Below, in pieces: positions 8,656 to 16,558 of a stretch of DNA of 64,000 nucleotides. The position numbers and the translations under genes are program-made. Source of the DNA: Streptomyces formicae. GTDB lineage: Bacteria; Actinomycetota; Actinomycetes; Streptomycetales; Streptomycetaceae. The stretch spans positions 5,270,001-5,334,000 of the forward strand of contig NZ_CP071872.1 of assembly GCF_022647665.1 (NCBI RefSeq). Direction: 5' to 3'. Numbering within the stretch: position 1 is the stretch's first letter; each line of letters begins with the position of its first letter. The notes under the pieces were generated by a model. It saw only the letters and a program-made list of their open reading frames with translations. It was not told the DNA's origin and ran no database searches.

Positions 8656-8759
8656 AGAGCCCAAAGTACCCGACGGGCAGGCCCTCCGGAATGACCACAC
8701 GGTAGTAGATCGGACTCCTCCGTACGGGGTACCTGAAGGATCACAAAACAGACAGAGGG

Positions 8760-8786
8760 GTTTACAACGGCACCGTAGGTGGCATG
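8760..8786 (+). promoter_or_regulatory. possible ssgB promoter
   Basis: In the gap upstream of ssgB, GTTTAC and GGCATG are separated by 15 bp, about 60 bp before the start codon. The shape loosely resembles the GTTT/GGGTA sites of SigH-type stress sigma factors, which are reported to drive ssgB in S. coelicolor. The -10 match is weak and the assignment is tentative. Confidence 0.25.
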
Positions 8787-8844
8787 TCGATTTCGCCGAC
8801 GTGCGAATCCCCGAGCGCACACTGAGCGAAAGGCCCTGGCGCTT

Positions 8845-9258
8845 ATGAACACCACGGTCAGCTGCGAGCTGCACCTGCGCCTCGTTGTATCGAGCGAGTC
8901 CTCACTGCCTGTACCCGCGGGCCTGCGGTATGACACGGCCGATCCTTATGCCGTGCACGCCACCTTCCATACCGGAGCCGAGGAGACGGTCGAATGGGTG
9001 TTCGCCCGCGATCTCCTCGCCGAGGGTCTGCACCGGCCCACCGGCACCGGCGACGTCAGAGTCTGGCCGTCCCGCAGTCATGGCCAGGGCGTCGTCTGCA
9101 TCGCTTTGAGCTCCCCGGAGGGCGAAGCCCTGCTCGAGGCCCCGGCGCGGGCCCTGGAGTCGTTCCTGAAGCGGACCGACGCCGCGGTGCCACCCGGCAC
9201 CGAGCACCGTCACTTCGATCTCGATACGGAGCTCTCGCACATCCTGGCCGAAAGCTGA
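8845..9258 (+). CDS. ssgB: SsgB, sporulation septum-site protein
   Basis: A 137-residue SsgA-like protein that in Streptomyces positions division in aerial hyphae: with SsgA it localises to future septa and recruits FtsZ. The sequence begins MNTTVSCELHLRLVVSSESSLPV and carries the family core DPYAVHATFHTGAEETVEWVFARDLLAEGLHRPTG and GDVRVWPSR. From memory it is essentially identical to SsgB of other species, which is the most conserved member of the family. A GAAAGG site lies about 12 nt upstream of the ATG. It stands alone between a divergent membrane gene and a terminator. The expected location is the cytoplasmic face of the septum. Confidence 0.98.
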   Translation: MNTTVSCELHLRLVVSSESSLPVPAGLRYDTADPYAVHATFHTGAEETVEWVFARDLLAEGLHRPTGTGDVRVWPSRSHGQGVVCIALSSPEGEALLEAPARALESFLKRTDAAVPPGTEHRHFDLDTELSHILAES

Positions 9259-9340
9259 GCCAGGCCGAGGGCTGCTCGGCGCCGTCCGACTCGGGGAGAC
9301 GGCGCCGCGCGGAGAACCACTGACGCATACGGCACGCGAC

Positions 9341-9378
9341 GGCGCCGTCACCACGGATCACACCGCGGTGACGGCGCC
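9341..9378. terminator. hairpin terminator after ssgB
   Basis: A 12-bp stem (GGCGCCGTCACC and GGTGACGGCGCC) with a 14-nt loop, about 80 bp past the ssgB stop and before the CGNR gene. Confidence 0.75.
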
Positions 9379-9453
9379 TTCGCGTTCGTCATTGAGACGC
9401 TAGAGTCAGCGCAATTCGGCGGGCACCGGCCCGCAGCAGGCAGGGAGCGAATC

Positions 9454-10011
9454 GTGCTGATCCCCCACGACACCCGCATCGCCCTCGACACCGTCGTCGA
9501 TCTGGTGAACACCGCGCCGGAGGGTGCGGAAGCCGATGAGCTGAAGGACGTCTCGTCCCTGTCCGAATTCGTACGCAGCCACAACGTGAGCGACGTCGGC
9601 GATCTGAGCGAGGCCGACCTCGCCACCGTACGGGACGTACGGGGCCGGTTCGCCGAGGTCTTCGCGGCGCCGGACCCGCGAACCGCCGCGGAGCTGATCA
9701 ACCAGCTCGTGGCCGGCGCGGGCACCACCCCGCAGCTGACCAACCACGACGGCTACGACTGGCACGTCCACTACTTCGCGCCGGGCGCCTCGGTCGCCGA
9801 CCATCTCGCCGCCGACTGCGGCATGGCGCTGGCGTTCATAGTCGTCGCGGGCGAGCAGGAGCGGCTGCGGCGCTGCGAGGCGCCGGACTGCGGGCGCGCC
9901 TTCGTCGACCTCTCCCGCAACCGCTCACGCCGCTACTGCGACAGCCGCACCTGCGGCAACAGGCTGCACGTCGCCGCGTACCGTGCGCGCCGCAGGGAAG
10001 CAGCGGGGTGA
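9454..10011 (+). CDS. CGNR zinc-finger / ABATE-domain regulator
   Basis: A 185-residue probable DNA-binding regulator. The N-terminal two-thirds is an ABATE-type domain (DTVVDLVNTAPEGAEADELKDVSSLSEFV). The C-terminus holds the CGNR treble-clef zinc finger: RRCEAPDCGRAFVDLSRNRSRRYCDSRTCGNRLHVAAYRARR, with four cysteines in two C-x4-C pairs and the CGN-R signature. The GTG start has a GGGAG site 7 nt upstream. Target genes are unknown; the position between ssgB and small membrane proteins is conserved in my recollection of other Streptomyces. Known family behaviour: many members are stress- or ligand-responsive regulators. Confidence 0.9.
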   Translation: MLIPHDTRIALDTVVDLVNTAPEGAEADELKDVSSLSEFVRSHNVSDVGDLSEADLATVRDVRGRFAEVFAAPDPRTAAELINQLVAGAGTTPQLTNHDGYDWHVHYFAPGASVADHLAADCGMALAFIVVAGEQERLRRCEAPDCGRAFVDLSRNRSRRYCDSRTCGNRLHVAAYRARRREAAG

Positions 10012-10068
10012 CCCGCACTCCCTCGCATCCGCTCACAGGGGCGCTCGGAGAAGCACTCACAGAAGCAG

Positions 10069-10221
10069 TCACAGCAGGAAAAGGTCGTGGACGGCTGCCA
10101 TGAGCAGCAGACAGCCGATCACCGCGAGGAAGATCATCAGGGGCGGCTGAGAGAGCGCGAAGAGACAACCACGCGGCTCGTCGGCGGGGGCGGGGGTCTG
10201 GCCCCGGGAGGTATCCAGCAT
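10069..10221 (-). CDS. small membrane protein, 50 aa
   Basis: A short protein that size filters would miss. Residues 1-22 are polar (MLDTSRGQTPAPADEPRG), followed by one hydrophobic helix (PPLMIFLAVIGCLLLMAAVH) and a short DLFLL tail. It is probably a single-pass inner-membrane protein with N-terminus in the cytoplasm. The reading frame shows Streptomyces codon bias (mostly G/C at third positions), and no competing gene occupies either strand. No function is recognised. It is convergent with the CGNR gene and lies downstream of the next minus-strand membrane gene. Confidence 0.6.
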   Translation of the reverse strand: MLDTSRGQTPAPADEPRGCLFALSQPPLMIFLAVIGCLLLMAAVHDLFLL

Positions 10222-10333
10222 CTCGGGGTGATGATGGCGCAGCGCACCCCCCGATGATCGAACAACACGCCTCGCGGCGGGCCGAGTTCATCACATCCCG
10301 CGAGCCCCTCACCCTCCCCCGGCGACGCCGGGG

Positions 10334-10762
10334 TCAGATGCCGTGCTTCTTCAGGATCGCCTCGATGTCGCTGAAGTCGTCGCCCTGCTCGGCGGCGCGC
10401 CCCTTGGGACGGTCGGCAGGCCGGGACGCCTTCCCGAGGGCGGCCGGGGCCGACGCACCGGGGGCCACGGCGCCCGGACGAGCGGTGTCCCTGGCGGCCT
10501 TGCCCAGAGAACGCCGTTCCGCGACACGGGTCGTCATGAAGAGCGCCCAGGCGAGCCCCAGGACGCCGACGCCCACCCACGCCGTGACGCTGAAGACCGT
10601 CCCGGCGAGCCACTCGACGGCACCGGTCAGCACCAGCCCGAGCGGGACCAGCGCGTACGCGGCGATACGGGTCGCGGTCAGGAAGCGCCTGCGGTACGCC
10701 GTGATCGCGGCGATGCCCAGCCCGGCCGCGGACACCGCGGAACAAATGGTCTCGGCAAGCAT
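10334..10762 (-). CDS. hypothetical membrane protein, 142 aa
   Basis: Unknown function. Residues 1-20 and 35-85 hold three hydrophobic helices (ICSAVSAAGLGIAAITAY, IAAYALVPLGLVLTGAVEWLAG, VTAWVGVGVLGLAWALFMTT). They are followed by a cytoplasmic tail rich in Arg, Ala and Pro that ends with FSDIEAILKKHGI, a conserved-looking amphipathic helix and a plausible interaction motif. The ATG at MLAETIC is preceded by GGAGGA at good spacing; longer starts lack one. The gene is divergent from the DsbA-like gene about 200 bp away. Confidence 0.8.
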   Translation of the reverse strand: MLAETICSAVSAAGLGIAAITAYRRRFLTATRIAAYALVPLGLVLTGAVEWLAGTVFSVTAWVGVGVLGLAWALFMTTRVAERRSLGKAARDTARPGAVAPGASAPAALGKASRPADRPKGRAAEQGDDFSDIEAILKKHGI

Positions 10763-10963
10763 CCGGTCCTCCAGGGCCTGGAAGGGCATGTACGTCCCTT
10801 CCATCCTGCACCGCCGCGGCCGGTGCGGGCCACGATCGGACCACACCTCAGGGAGATCTCCGGGACAGTCCTCCTCCCCAGGTCGCGGTCGGGGCTTCCG
10901 GGTCCCGGTCCGGCTCCCCGGTCCCGGTTGGGGCGCCGGGCGAGCGGCTGGAAGACTGGCCCC

Positions 10964-11488
10964 ATGAGCGACACCTCCCCCGCCGAGCCCATCGTCCTGG
11001 ACGTCTGGTGCGAGCTGCAGTGCCCCGACTGCCGCGCCGCCCTCGACGATCTGCGCAGTCTGCGCGAGCGTTACGGCGACCGGCTGGAGCTGCGGCTCCG
11101 GCACTTCCCGCTGGAGAAGCACAAGCACGCCTTCGCCGCCGCGCAGGCCGCCGAGGAGGCCACGGTCCAGGGCCAGGGCTGGCCGTACGTGGAGGCCGTG
11201 CTCGGCCGGGTCGAGGAGCTGGACCGCAAGGGCGAGGCGCTACTCCTGGAGACCGCCCGCGAACTCGGGCTGGACGCCGAGGAGTTCGACACCGCACTGG
11301 TCGACGGGCGGCACATCCTGATCGTCGACGCCGACCAGGCGGAGGGCAAGGCGATCGGCGTCACCGGCACGCCCACGTACGTCATCGACGGCGAGCGCCT
11401 CGACGGCGGCAAGAGCCAGGAGGGGCTGCGCGAGCGGATCGAGGAGATCGCGGACCGCCTCCTGGCGGCCCGGGACGACACCCCCTAG
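10964..11488 (+). CDS. DsbA-family thioredoxin-like protein
   Basis: A 174-residue protein of the DsbA/FrnE type. The N-terminal strand IVLDVWCELQCPDCRAALDDL carries a C-P-D-C redox motif (about residues 19-22). An all-helical insert and the thioredoxin cis-Pro region GVTGTPTYVIDGERLDGG follow. There is no signal peptide, so it probably works in the cytoplasm as an oxidoreductase or mycothiol-linked enzyme rather than in envelope disulfide formation. Its TAG stop shares a CTAG palindrome with the stop codon of the convergent GNAT gene. Confidence 0.9.
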   Translation: MSDTSPAEPIVLDVWCELQCPDCRAALDDLRSLRERYGDRLELRLRHFPLEKHKHAFAAAQAAEEATVQGQGWPYVEAVLGRVEELDRKGEALLLETARELGLDAEEFDTALVDGRHILIVDADQAEGKAIGVTGTPTYVIDGERLDGGKSQEGLRERIEEIADRLLAARDDTP

Positions 11489-12330
11489 ATCAGCTCCTTG
11501 AAGAAGTGGACCTCGGTGGGCAGGTAGCCGAGTGACTCGTAGAGGCCGAGCGCCGGGGTGTTGCCCGCGAAGACGTGCAGTCCCAGCAGGGACATCCCGG
11601 CATCGGTCCGCGCGACCCGCTCCGCGAGGAGCATCAGCGCCCGCCCGTACCCCCGGCCGCGCTGGTCCTCGGCGACCGCGACGTCGTACACGTACGCGCC
11701 CTGCTCCCCCGGCCGCAGCTCGTTCAGCGCCACCCACACGTGCCCCACGACCGCGCCCTCCGCGACCACGACGCTGATCCAGGTGTCGCCGGTCGCGAGT
11801 CCGTCGGGGAGCTTGTCGCGGTGGTCGGCCTCCGACTTGGCGCGTGCCTCCGGCTCCGGCACACCGCGGTCGATCCAGTTCTGTGCGTACGACTCGATCG
11901 CCGCGGCCAGCCACTCCCGGTACTCGGCCTCGGTCATCGGCCGCCCCTGGACGCCGGCGGGCAGCTCCGGACCCGGCCCGGCGGGCAACTCCTTGATCAT
12001 GTTCCGGCCGCGCTCCGTGTAGCCGAGCGCCGTGGCCAGGCGCAGCACGGCGGCCGCACCGGCCGGCACGGACACGGTGATCTGCCGGCAGCCCCAGCCG
12101 CGCAGCACCTCTTCCGCGGCGAGCGCGGCGACCGTACCCCGGCCGCGCCGCCGGTCGTCCTCGTCGATCCGCAGGGACCGTATGACGCCGGCCGTCGGGC
12201 CGAAGCGGGGATGGGTGGCGAGCTCGATCGAGCCGACGGGCCTGCTGTTCACGCACACGTCGTACGTGCGGGAGCGGGCACCGCCGTCTCCGCGCTGAAG
12301 CGGCCCGGTCGGCCGCAGGGTCGTGGTCAT
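11485..12330 (-). CDS. tandem GNAT acetyltransferase
   Basis: A 281-residue protein with two GNAT folds. The first (about 30-125) has IRSLRIDEDDRRRGRGTVAALAAEE, an acetyl-CoA pyrophosphate loop of the R-x-x-G-x-G/A type. The second (about 150-281) has VYDVAVAEDQRGRGYGRALMLLAE and the C-terminal NTPALGLYESLGYLPTEVHFFKEL expected of an active N-acetyltransferase. The middle segment MTEAEYREWLAAAIESYAQNWIDRGV is typical of two-domain actinobacterial GNATs. The substrate is unknown; mycothiol synthase has the same architecture, but its hallmark residues cannot be confirmed. ATG at MTTTLRPTG. Confidence 0.88.
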   Translation of the reverse strand: MTTTLRPTGPLQRGDGGARSRTYDVCVNSRPVGSIELATHPRFGPTAGVIRSLRIDEDDRRRGRGTVAALAAEEVLRGWGCRQITVSVPAGAAAVLRLATALGYTERGRNMIKELPAGPGPELPAGVQGRPMTEAEYREWLAAAIESYAQNWIDRGVPEPEARAKSEADHRDKLPDGLATGDTWISVVVAEGAVVGHVWVALNELRPGEQGAYVYDVAVAEDQRGRGYGRALMLLAERVARTDAGMSLLGLHVFAGNTPALGLYESLGYLPTEVHFFKELI

Positions 12331-12387
12331 CAGGGGTGTTCTACCTGTCGCGCGGCCGCCCGTCACCATGTTTGTCCGGGCCGGCGG

Positions 12388-13218
12388 CTACGCGGAGCGC
12401 GGATCCGGGTCGGCGGCGGCGTGCTCCTCGAAGATCCGCATGGCCTTGGCGGTGAGCGGACCGGGCGCCCGGGACAGCTCGCGGCCGTCGACCCGGTGCA
12501 CGGCCTGGACGTCGCGGGTGGTGGAGGTCAGGAAGATCTCCTCGGCCCGGTCCAGTGCGTCCATCGGCAGGTCCGCCTCCAGCGCGCCGGTCCAGTCCAC
12601 GGTCAGCGCGCGGGTGATCCCGGCGAGACAGCCGGAGGCCAGGGGCGGGGTGTACAGCTGGCCGTCGAGGACGACGAAGACGTTGGAGCCGGTGCCCTCG
12701 CAGAGCTGCCCCACGGTGTTGGCGAAGAGCGCCTCGGACGCGCCCTGCTCATGGGCGCGGGCGAGGGCGACCACGTTCTCGCCGTACGAGGTGGTCTTCA
12801 GCCCGGCCAGCGCGCCTCGCTCGTTGCGCGTCCACGGGACGGTGATCACGGCGGTGGTGTCGGGTCGGCGCCCGGCCTCGGCGGCGGCGACGACAAGCGT
12901 GGGGCCCTTGTCGCCGCGGTCGGAGCCGAGTGGCGAGGGCCCGCCCGTGTAGGTGATGCGCAGCCGGCCCAGGGGCATGGGGTTGGCTTCCAGTACGGCT
13001 TCGCAGGCCCGGCGCACCTCGTCGTGGTCCGGATCGGGAAGGCCCAGACCACGGGCCGAGCGGGCGAGCCGGTCGATGTGCCGGGTGAGGGCGAAGGGGC
13101 GTCCGTCGGTCGCCTTGACGGTCTCGAAGACGCCGTCCCCGACGGTCAGCCCGTGGTCGAACACGGACACCACGGCGGTGTCGGCGTCCTGCAGTCCACC
13201 GTTGACCCAGATCCTCAT
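12388..13218 (-). CDS. pabC: aminodeoxychorismate lyase / class IV aminotransferase
   Basis: A 276-residue fold-type IV PLP enzyme. MRIWVNGGLQDADTAVVSVFDHGLTVGDGVFETVKATDGRPFALTRHIDRL is the standard N-terminus of PabC/BCAT proteins. The lysine is expected in the GLKTTSYGENV segment, and EGTGSNVFVVLDGQLYTPPLASGCLAGITR is the C-terminal PLP phosphate-binding signature. Its start overlaps the stop of the chorismate-binding gene upstream (TGATG), which supports a role in 4-aminobenzoate formation: lyase action on aminodeoxychorismate to give p-aminobenzoate and pyruvate for folate. A D-amino-acid or branched-chain aminotransferase would share the motifs; the neighbour decides. Confidence 0.85.
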   Translation of the reverse strand: MRIWVNGGLQDADTAVVSVFDHGLTVGDGVFETVKATDGRPFALTRHIDRLARSARGLGLPDPDHDEVRRACEAVLEANPMPLGRLRITYTGGPSPLGSDRGDKGPTLVVAAAEAGRRPDTTAVITVPWTRNERGALAGLKTTSYGENVVALARAHEQGASEALFANTVGQLCEGTGSNVFVVLDGQLYTPPLASGCLAGITRALTVDWTGALEADLPMDALDRAEEIFLTSTTRDVQAVHRVDGRELSRAPGPLTAKAMRIFEEHAAADPDPRSA

Positions 13219-14273
13219 CACACGGTCCTTCCACTGTGCGCGTACGCTCCCGACGCTACCGTGAGCAGCCGGGACGCCTTCAGTTCGGTCTCCTCCCACT
13301 CGCGTTCCGGGTCGGAGCCCCAGGTGATCCCCGCTCCGGTGCCGAAGCGCAGGACGGGGCCCCCGGGTCGTGAGCGGTCGATCCAGAACGTGCGTATGCC
13401 GACGGCCAGCTCGCCCGTGCGGCGGTCGGCGTCGACCCAGCCGACACCCCCGCAGTACGGGCCGCGCGGCGCCGTCTCCAGGGCCTCGATGATGCGCAGC
13501 GCGCTGGACTTGGGCGCTCCGGTCACCGAGCCCGGCGGGAAGGTGGCTACGAGCAGCTCGCGCCAGCCCGCGCCGGGGGTGAGCTCACCGCGCACCGTGG
13601 AGACGAGGTGCACGAGCCCCGGGTGGGATTCGACGGCGCAGAGGGCCGGCACGGTCACGGAGCCGGTGGCGCAGACCCGGCCGAGGTCGTTGCGGACCAG
13701 GTCCACGATCATCACGTTCTCGGCGTGGTCCTTCTCCAGCAGGTCGGCCGCCGTGCGGCCGGTGCCCTTGATCGGCCCGGACTCGACGGTGCGGGCGTCG
13801 CGGCGCAGATAGAGCTCGGGCGAGGCGGTGGCGATCTCCACGCCGTACGCGGGCAGCCGGATCGTTCCCGCGTAGGGGGCGGGGTTGCCGCGGGCCAGCA
13901 GCGCGGTGAGCGCGTCGACGTCGGCGGCGTCCGGGTCGGGCAGCGGCGCGGACAGGACCCGGCACAGATTCGCCTGGTAGACCTCGCCGGCGGCGATGTG
14001 CTCCCGGATCCGGCGTACGCCCGCGGTGTACGCCTCGCGGTCCAGCGACGACGTCCAGTCCCCGGCGGCGGGCCCGCGCCAGGCCCCCGGCTCGGGAGCG
14101 GGCACCGGCTCGTGGCGCACGTCACCGAAGCGGGCACAGGTAAGACGGCCCTCGAAGTCGGCCGCGACGGCCCAGAAGCCGGCGGAGTCGAGGGCCTCGG
14201 GATCGCTGGTGACGTCCCTGAGGTCGGTGGCAACGAGGCCGCCGAAGCGGGCCAGAGGAGCGAGGTCGTGCAC
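13218..14273 (-). CDS. pabB: aminodeoxychorismate synthase component I-like
   Basis: A 351-residue chorismate-binding enzyme. The catalytic half (about 100-345) shows AGEVYQANLCR, PELYLRRDARTVESGPIKGTGRTAADLLEKDHAENVMIVDLVRNDLGRVC, and PPGSVTGAPKSSALRIIEALE. These are the conserved blocks of PabB/TrpE, including the PIKGT lysine typical of PabB rather than the PIAGT of anthranilate synthases. It would aminate chorismate with ammonia from a separate glutaminase, which is not in this window. A GTG start (HDLAPLARFGG) is chosen from the domain boundary; longer versions run into low-complexity sequence. Confidence 0.88.
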   Translation of the reverse strand: MHDLAPLARFGGLVATDLRDVTSDPEALDSAGFWAVAADFEGRLTCARFGDVRHEPVPAPEPGAWRGPAAGDWTSSLDREAYTAGVRRIREHIAAGEVYQANLCRVLSAPLPDPDAADVDALTALLARGNPAPYAGTIRLPAYGVEIATASPELYLRRDARTVESGPIKGTGRTAADLLEKDHAENVMIVDLVRNDLGRVCATGSVTVPALCAVESHPGLVHLVSTVRGELTPGAGWRELLVATFPPGSVTGAPKSSALRIIEALETAPRGPYCGGVGWVDADRRTGELAVGIRTFWIDRSRPGGPVLRFGTGAGITWGSDPEREWEETELKASRLLTVASGAYAHSGRTV

Positions 14274-14495
14274 GGCTGTGAGTCTATGGCGGGGATCCGA
14301 GCCCGGCCCGTGCGCACCGTGCACCCTGCCCGGTTTCACATTTGTCACGATTTGCACCCACTGCGGCCCGCACCCGGCGATGAACCCGCCGTGAACACAG
14401 CTCAGCACGCTGCGGAAACGCGTTTTTGTGCTGGCCCAGGAATCCGCTAGAGTTCAACACGTCGCCGGGACGCGAGAGCCGACCGGAAACGACAG

Positions 14496-14568
14496 GCGGA
14501 CGTGGCTCAGTTGGTAGAGCATCACCTTGCCAAGGTGAGGGTCGCGAGTTCGAATCTCGTCGTCCGCT
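14496..14568 (+). tRNA. tRNA-Gly(GCC)
   Basis: 73 nt: acceptor GCGGACG/CGTCCGC, D-arm GCTCAGTTGGTAGAGC, anticodon stem TCACC/GGTGA with loop TTGCCAA (GCC), T-arm CGAGTTCGAATCTCG, discriminator T. First of five tRNAs in the same direction. Confidence 0.97.
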
Positions 14569-14604
14569 CGAAGTGGGGGATCTTCCCGACCCCCTGCACT
14601 CCGG

Positions 14605-14678
14605 GGTGGAGTGGCCGAGAGGCGAGGCAACGGCCTGCAAAGCCGTCTACACGGGTTCAAATCCCGTCTCCACCTCCA
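14605..14678 (+). tRNA. tRNA-Cys(GCA), CCA encoded
   Basis: Acceptor GGTGGAG/CTCCACC, anticodon stem ACGGC/GCCGT with loop CTGCAAA (GCA), T-arm CGGGTTCAAATCCCG, discriminator T, followed by an encoded CCA (included here). The other tRNAs in the array lack CCA. Confidence 0.97.
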
Positions 14679-14679
14679 A

Positions 14680-14751
14680 GGACGATTAGCTCAGCGGGAG
14701 AGCGCTTCCCTGACACGGAAGAGGTCACTGGTTCAATCCCAGTATCGTCCA
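14680..14751 (+). tRNA. tRNA-Val(GAC), copy 1
   Basis: 72 nt: acceptor GGACGAT/ATCGTCC, anticodon stem CTTCC/GGAAG with loop CTGACAC (GAC), T-arm TGGTTCAATCCCA, discriminator A. It starts two bases after the tRNA-Cys CCA. Confidence 0.97.
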
Positions 14752-14773
14752 CTGGACCCGTGAGGGTCCCCCC

Positions 14774-14845
14774 GCGCGATTAGCTCAGCGGGAGAGCGCT
14801 TCCCTGACACGGAAGAGGTCACTGGTTCAATCCCAGTATCGCGCA
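14774..14845 (+). tRNA. tRNA-Val(GAC), copy 2, altered acceptor stem
   Basis: Identical to the flanking copies except in the acceptor stem, which reads GCGCGAT/ATCGCGC. Both changed positions (2-71 and 3-70) are compensated, so the stem still pairs perfectly. Anticodon GAC, discriminator A. Confidence 0.96.
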
Positions 14846-14884
14846 CGCAATGCCATGATCCGGAAGTACGGATCATGGTCCCGA

Positions 14885-14956
14885 GGACGATTAGCTCAGC
14901 GGGAGAGCGCTTCCCTGACACGGAAGAGGTCACTGGTTCAATCCCAGTATCGTCCA
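14885..14956 (+). tRNA. tRNA-Val(GAC), copy 3
   Basis: Identical in sequence to copy 1 (acceptor GGACGAT/ATCGTCC, anticodon loop CTGACAC). Last tRNA of the five-gene array; the spacers between the three Val copies are 22 and 39 bp and unrelated. Confidence 0.97.
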
Positions 14957-15006
14957 CACTCCGGAGCCCCCGGCCGCGTCGAGCGGCCTGGGGCTCCGTC
15001 GTCGGC

Positions 15007-15300
15007 TCAGGAGGAGAAGAGCATCCGGCCGAAGCCGCGCTGGTGGTGACCGCCATGGTGGCCGTGGTGCCCGTGGTGGCCCTGGTGCGGAGCGCCCCAG
15101 GCCGGGGCGGCGGGCGCGGCACCGGCCGGGTAGGCCGGCGGCGCGGGCGGGGCCTGACCGGCCCACTGGGACTCCAGGCGGGTCAGCGACTCCAGCTCGC
15201 CGTAGTCGAGGAATATCCCCCGACAGCCGCTGCACTGCTCGATCTGGACGCCATTGCGGTTGTACGTGTGCATGGGCGCATGGCACTTGGGACACTGCAT
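15007..15300 (-). CDS. TFIIB-type zinc-ribbon protein, His-rich tail
   Basis: A 97-residue protein. Residues 1-40 form a zinc ribbon: MQCPKCHAPMHTYNRNGVQIEQCSGCRGIFLDYGELESL, with C3-x2-C6 and C24-x2-C27, and the GIFLDYGEL ending typical of the zf-TFIIB family. An Ala/Pro linker leads to a His/Gly-rich stretch (HQGHHGHHGHHGGHH) and the end FGRMLFSS. The His-rich tail could bind Zn, Ni or Co. No function is known; small proteins with this ribbon occur widely in bacteria, often near transport or stress genes. Its 3' end faces the tRNA array. Confidence 0.88.
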   Translation of the reverse strand: MQCPKCHAPMHTYNRNGVQIEQCSGCRGIFLDYGELESLTRLESQWAGQAPPAPPAYPAGAAPAAPAWGAPHQGHHGHHGHHGGHHQRGFGRMLFSS

Positions 15301-15360
15301 CGTCGGCTCAGCTCCTCGCCGTTCGGGTGGTGGGCGCCCCCGCGCCCGCCTGCCCACACC

Positions 15361-16350
15361 CTACGACGGGACCACCGCGTCCAACTCGGGCGGGAGGGCG
15401 GCGATTCGGGCACAGGCGTCGGCCATCAACCGCTCCACGTCGTCGAGATCGCGACCTTCCGCGGTGCTCTTCGCGAGCGCTACCGCGGCGGTCTGCACGG
15501 TCAGCGCACGGGCGGGCACGTCGAGTTGGGGCCACGGATCGCACGGGGCAGGCGGAACGGCCGGGCCGCCGGCGGCCCGGTACGCGCCGAGGAAACGGGC
15601 CCAGACGTCCGGGGACAGGATGCCGGCGGCGTACCAGGCGGCGGGCCGAGCGAGGTCCCAGGCGGGCTCGCCCGTGCCCAGATCGTCGACGTCGATGAGG
15701 AACCACGGGCCGTCGTCGGCGGGATGGCGGACCAGCTGGCCGAGATGCAGGTCCCCGTGGCAGAGCCGGGGCGCGGCCGGCGGGCCGGGGGCCTCGCCGC
15801 GCGCCCAGGCGGGGAGGCGTCGCCACGCCGCCACCACGTCCCGGACGGCGGGGTCCGCGGGCGCCGCCGCGCGCATCCGGGCCACCGCGGCGGCGGCCTT
15901 CGCGGGCCCGCGCATCGGCGGCAGAGGTGCGGGCAGGGCGTCCAGGGGGACGCTGTGGAGGCGCGCGAGCAGCCGGGCGGCCGCCTCCCACGGGGCGGCA
16001 TCCGGGTTCGCCGGGTCCACGGGGCTGCCGTAGGGCCAGGCGGTGACGGGGCGCCCGTCGAGCGGGGCGGCGGCCTGGAGCGGGAGCGGCGGCAGCAGGA
16101 TCCCGGCGAGGCGGGGGTGGGCGGCGACGGTGACGCGTGTGCGGTGGGCCGTGTGGTCGGTGCCGGAGGCATGGGCCTTGGCCACGGCTCGCCCGTGCCG
16201 CACGACGAGCCCGTCGGCCCGCTCGGCCAGCACGTCGACGCCCGCGTCCCCGCCGCAGGCACGGCACGCCTCGCCCTGGCCGGGCGAGTGCGCGGCCTCC
16301 CGCGCGACGTCCGAAAGCGCACGCACGAGCATGCCGTTGCCGTCCTTCAC
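15361..16350 (-). CDS. aminoglycoside phosphotransferase-family kinase
   Basis: A 329-residue APH-fold kinase. The signature LCHGDLHLGQLVRH (about residue 195) holds the catalytic Asp. FLIDVDDLGTGEPAWDLARP (about 218) holds the metal-binding Asp in place of the usual DFG. An upstream ACRACGGDAG segment has three Cys and looks like an inserted metal or redox site. Family members phosphorylate small hydroxylated substrates (sugars, choline, macrolides or aminoglycosides), and the substrate here is unknown. A resistance role should not be assumed. The GTG start is followed by KDGNGMLVRAL. Confidence 0.87.
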   Translation of the reverse strand: MKDGNGMLVRALSDVAREAAHSPGQGEACRACGGDAGVDVLAERADGLVVRHGRAVAKAHASGTDHTAHRTRVTVAAHPRLAGILLPPLPLQAAAPLDGRPVTAWPYGSPVDPANPDAAPWEAAARLLARLHSVPLDALPAPLPPMRGPAKAAAAVARMRAAAPADPAVRDVVAAWRRLPAWARGEAPGPPAAPRLCHGDLHLGQLVRHPADDGPWFLIDVDDLGTGEPAWDLARPAAWYAAGILSPDVWARFLGAYRAAGGPAVPPAPCDPWPQLDVPARALTVQTAAVALAKSTAEGRDLDDVERLMADACARIAALPPELDAVVPS

Positions 16351-16444
16351 GGGCTGAGCCTACGGGCGGGACGCACGGGGCGCCTCCGGCACGGCTTGCG
16401 GTCTCGGCGGTGCGGTGTTGTTCGGTGGCGGTGTGGTTGGCCGG

Positions 16445-16506
16445 TGTTTCCTGTCCTCAAGCCCGGACGGGCTGCGAGCTCGCCCGGTGCCGGGCGGGCA
16501 CCCGGC
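16445..16506. repeat. copy of 62-bp Streptomyces intergenic repeat
   Basis: A single copy of the repeat that occurs in tandem near cobA. It holds GTCCTCAAG, then CCGGACGGGCTGCGAGCTCG and CGGGCGGGCACCCGGC. It contains several short inverted repeats and lies between the phosphotransferase gene and the small membrane-protein gene. Confidence 0.8.
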
Positions 16507-16558
16507 ACGCGGCAACCCCGCACCCCGCACAACCTCACACGAGAGCAAAAACGGCGTT

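Noticed and set aside
14496..14956. tRNA array as an integration site of a mobile element
   Set aside because: No integrase, no duplicated tRNA 3' end and no foreign gene block next to the array.
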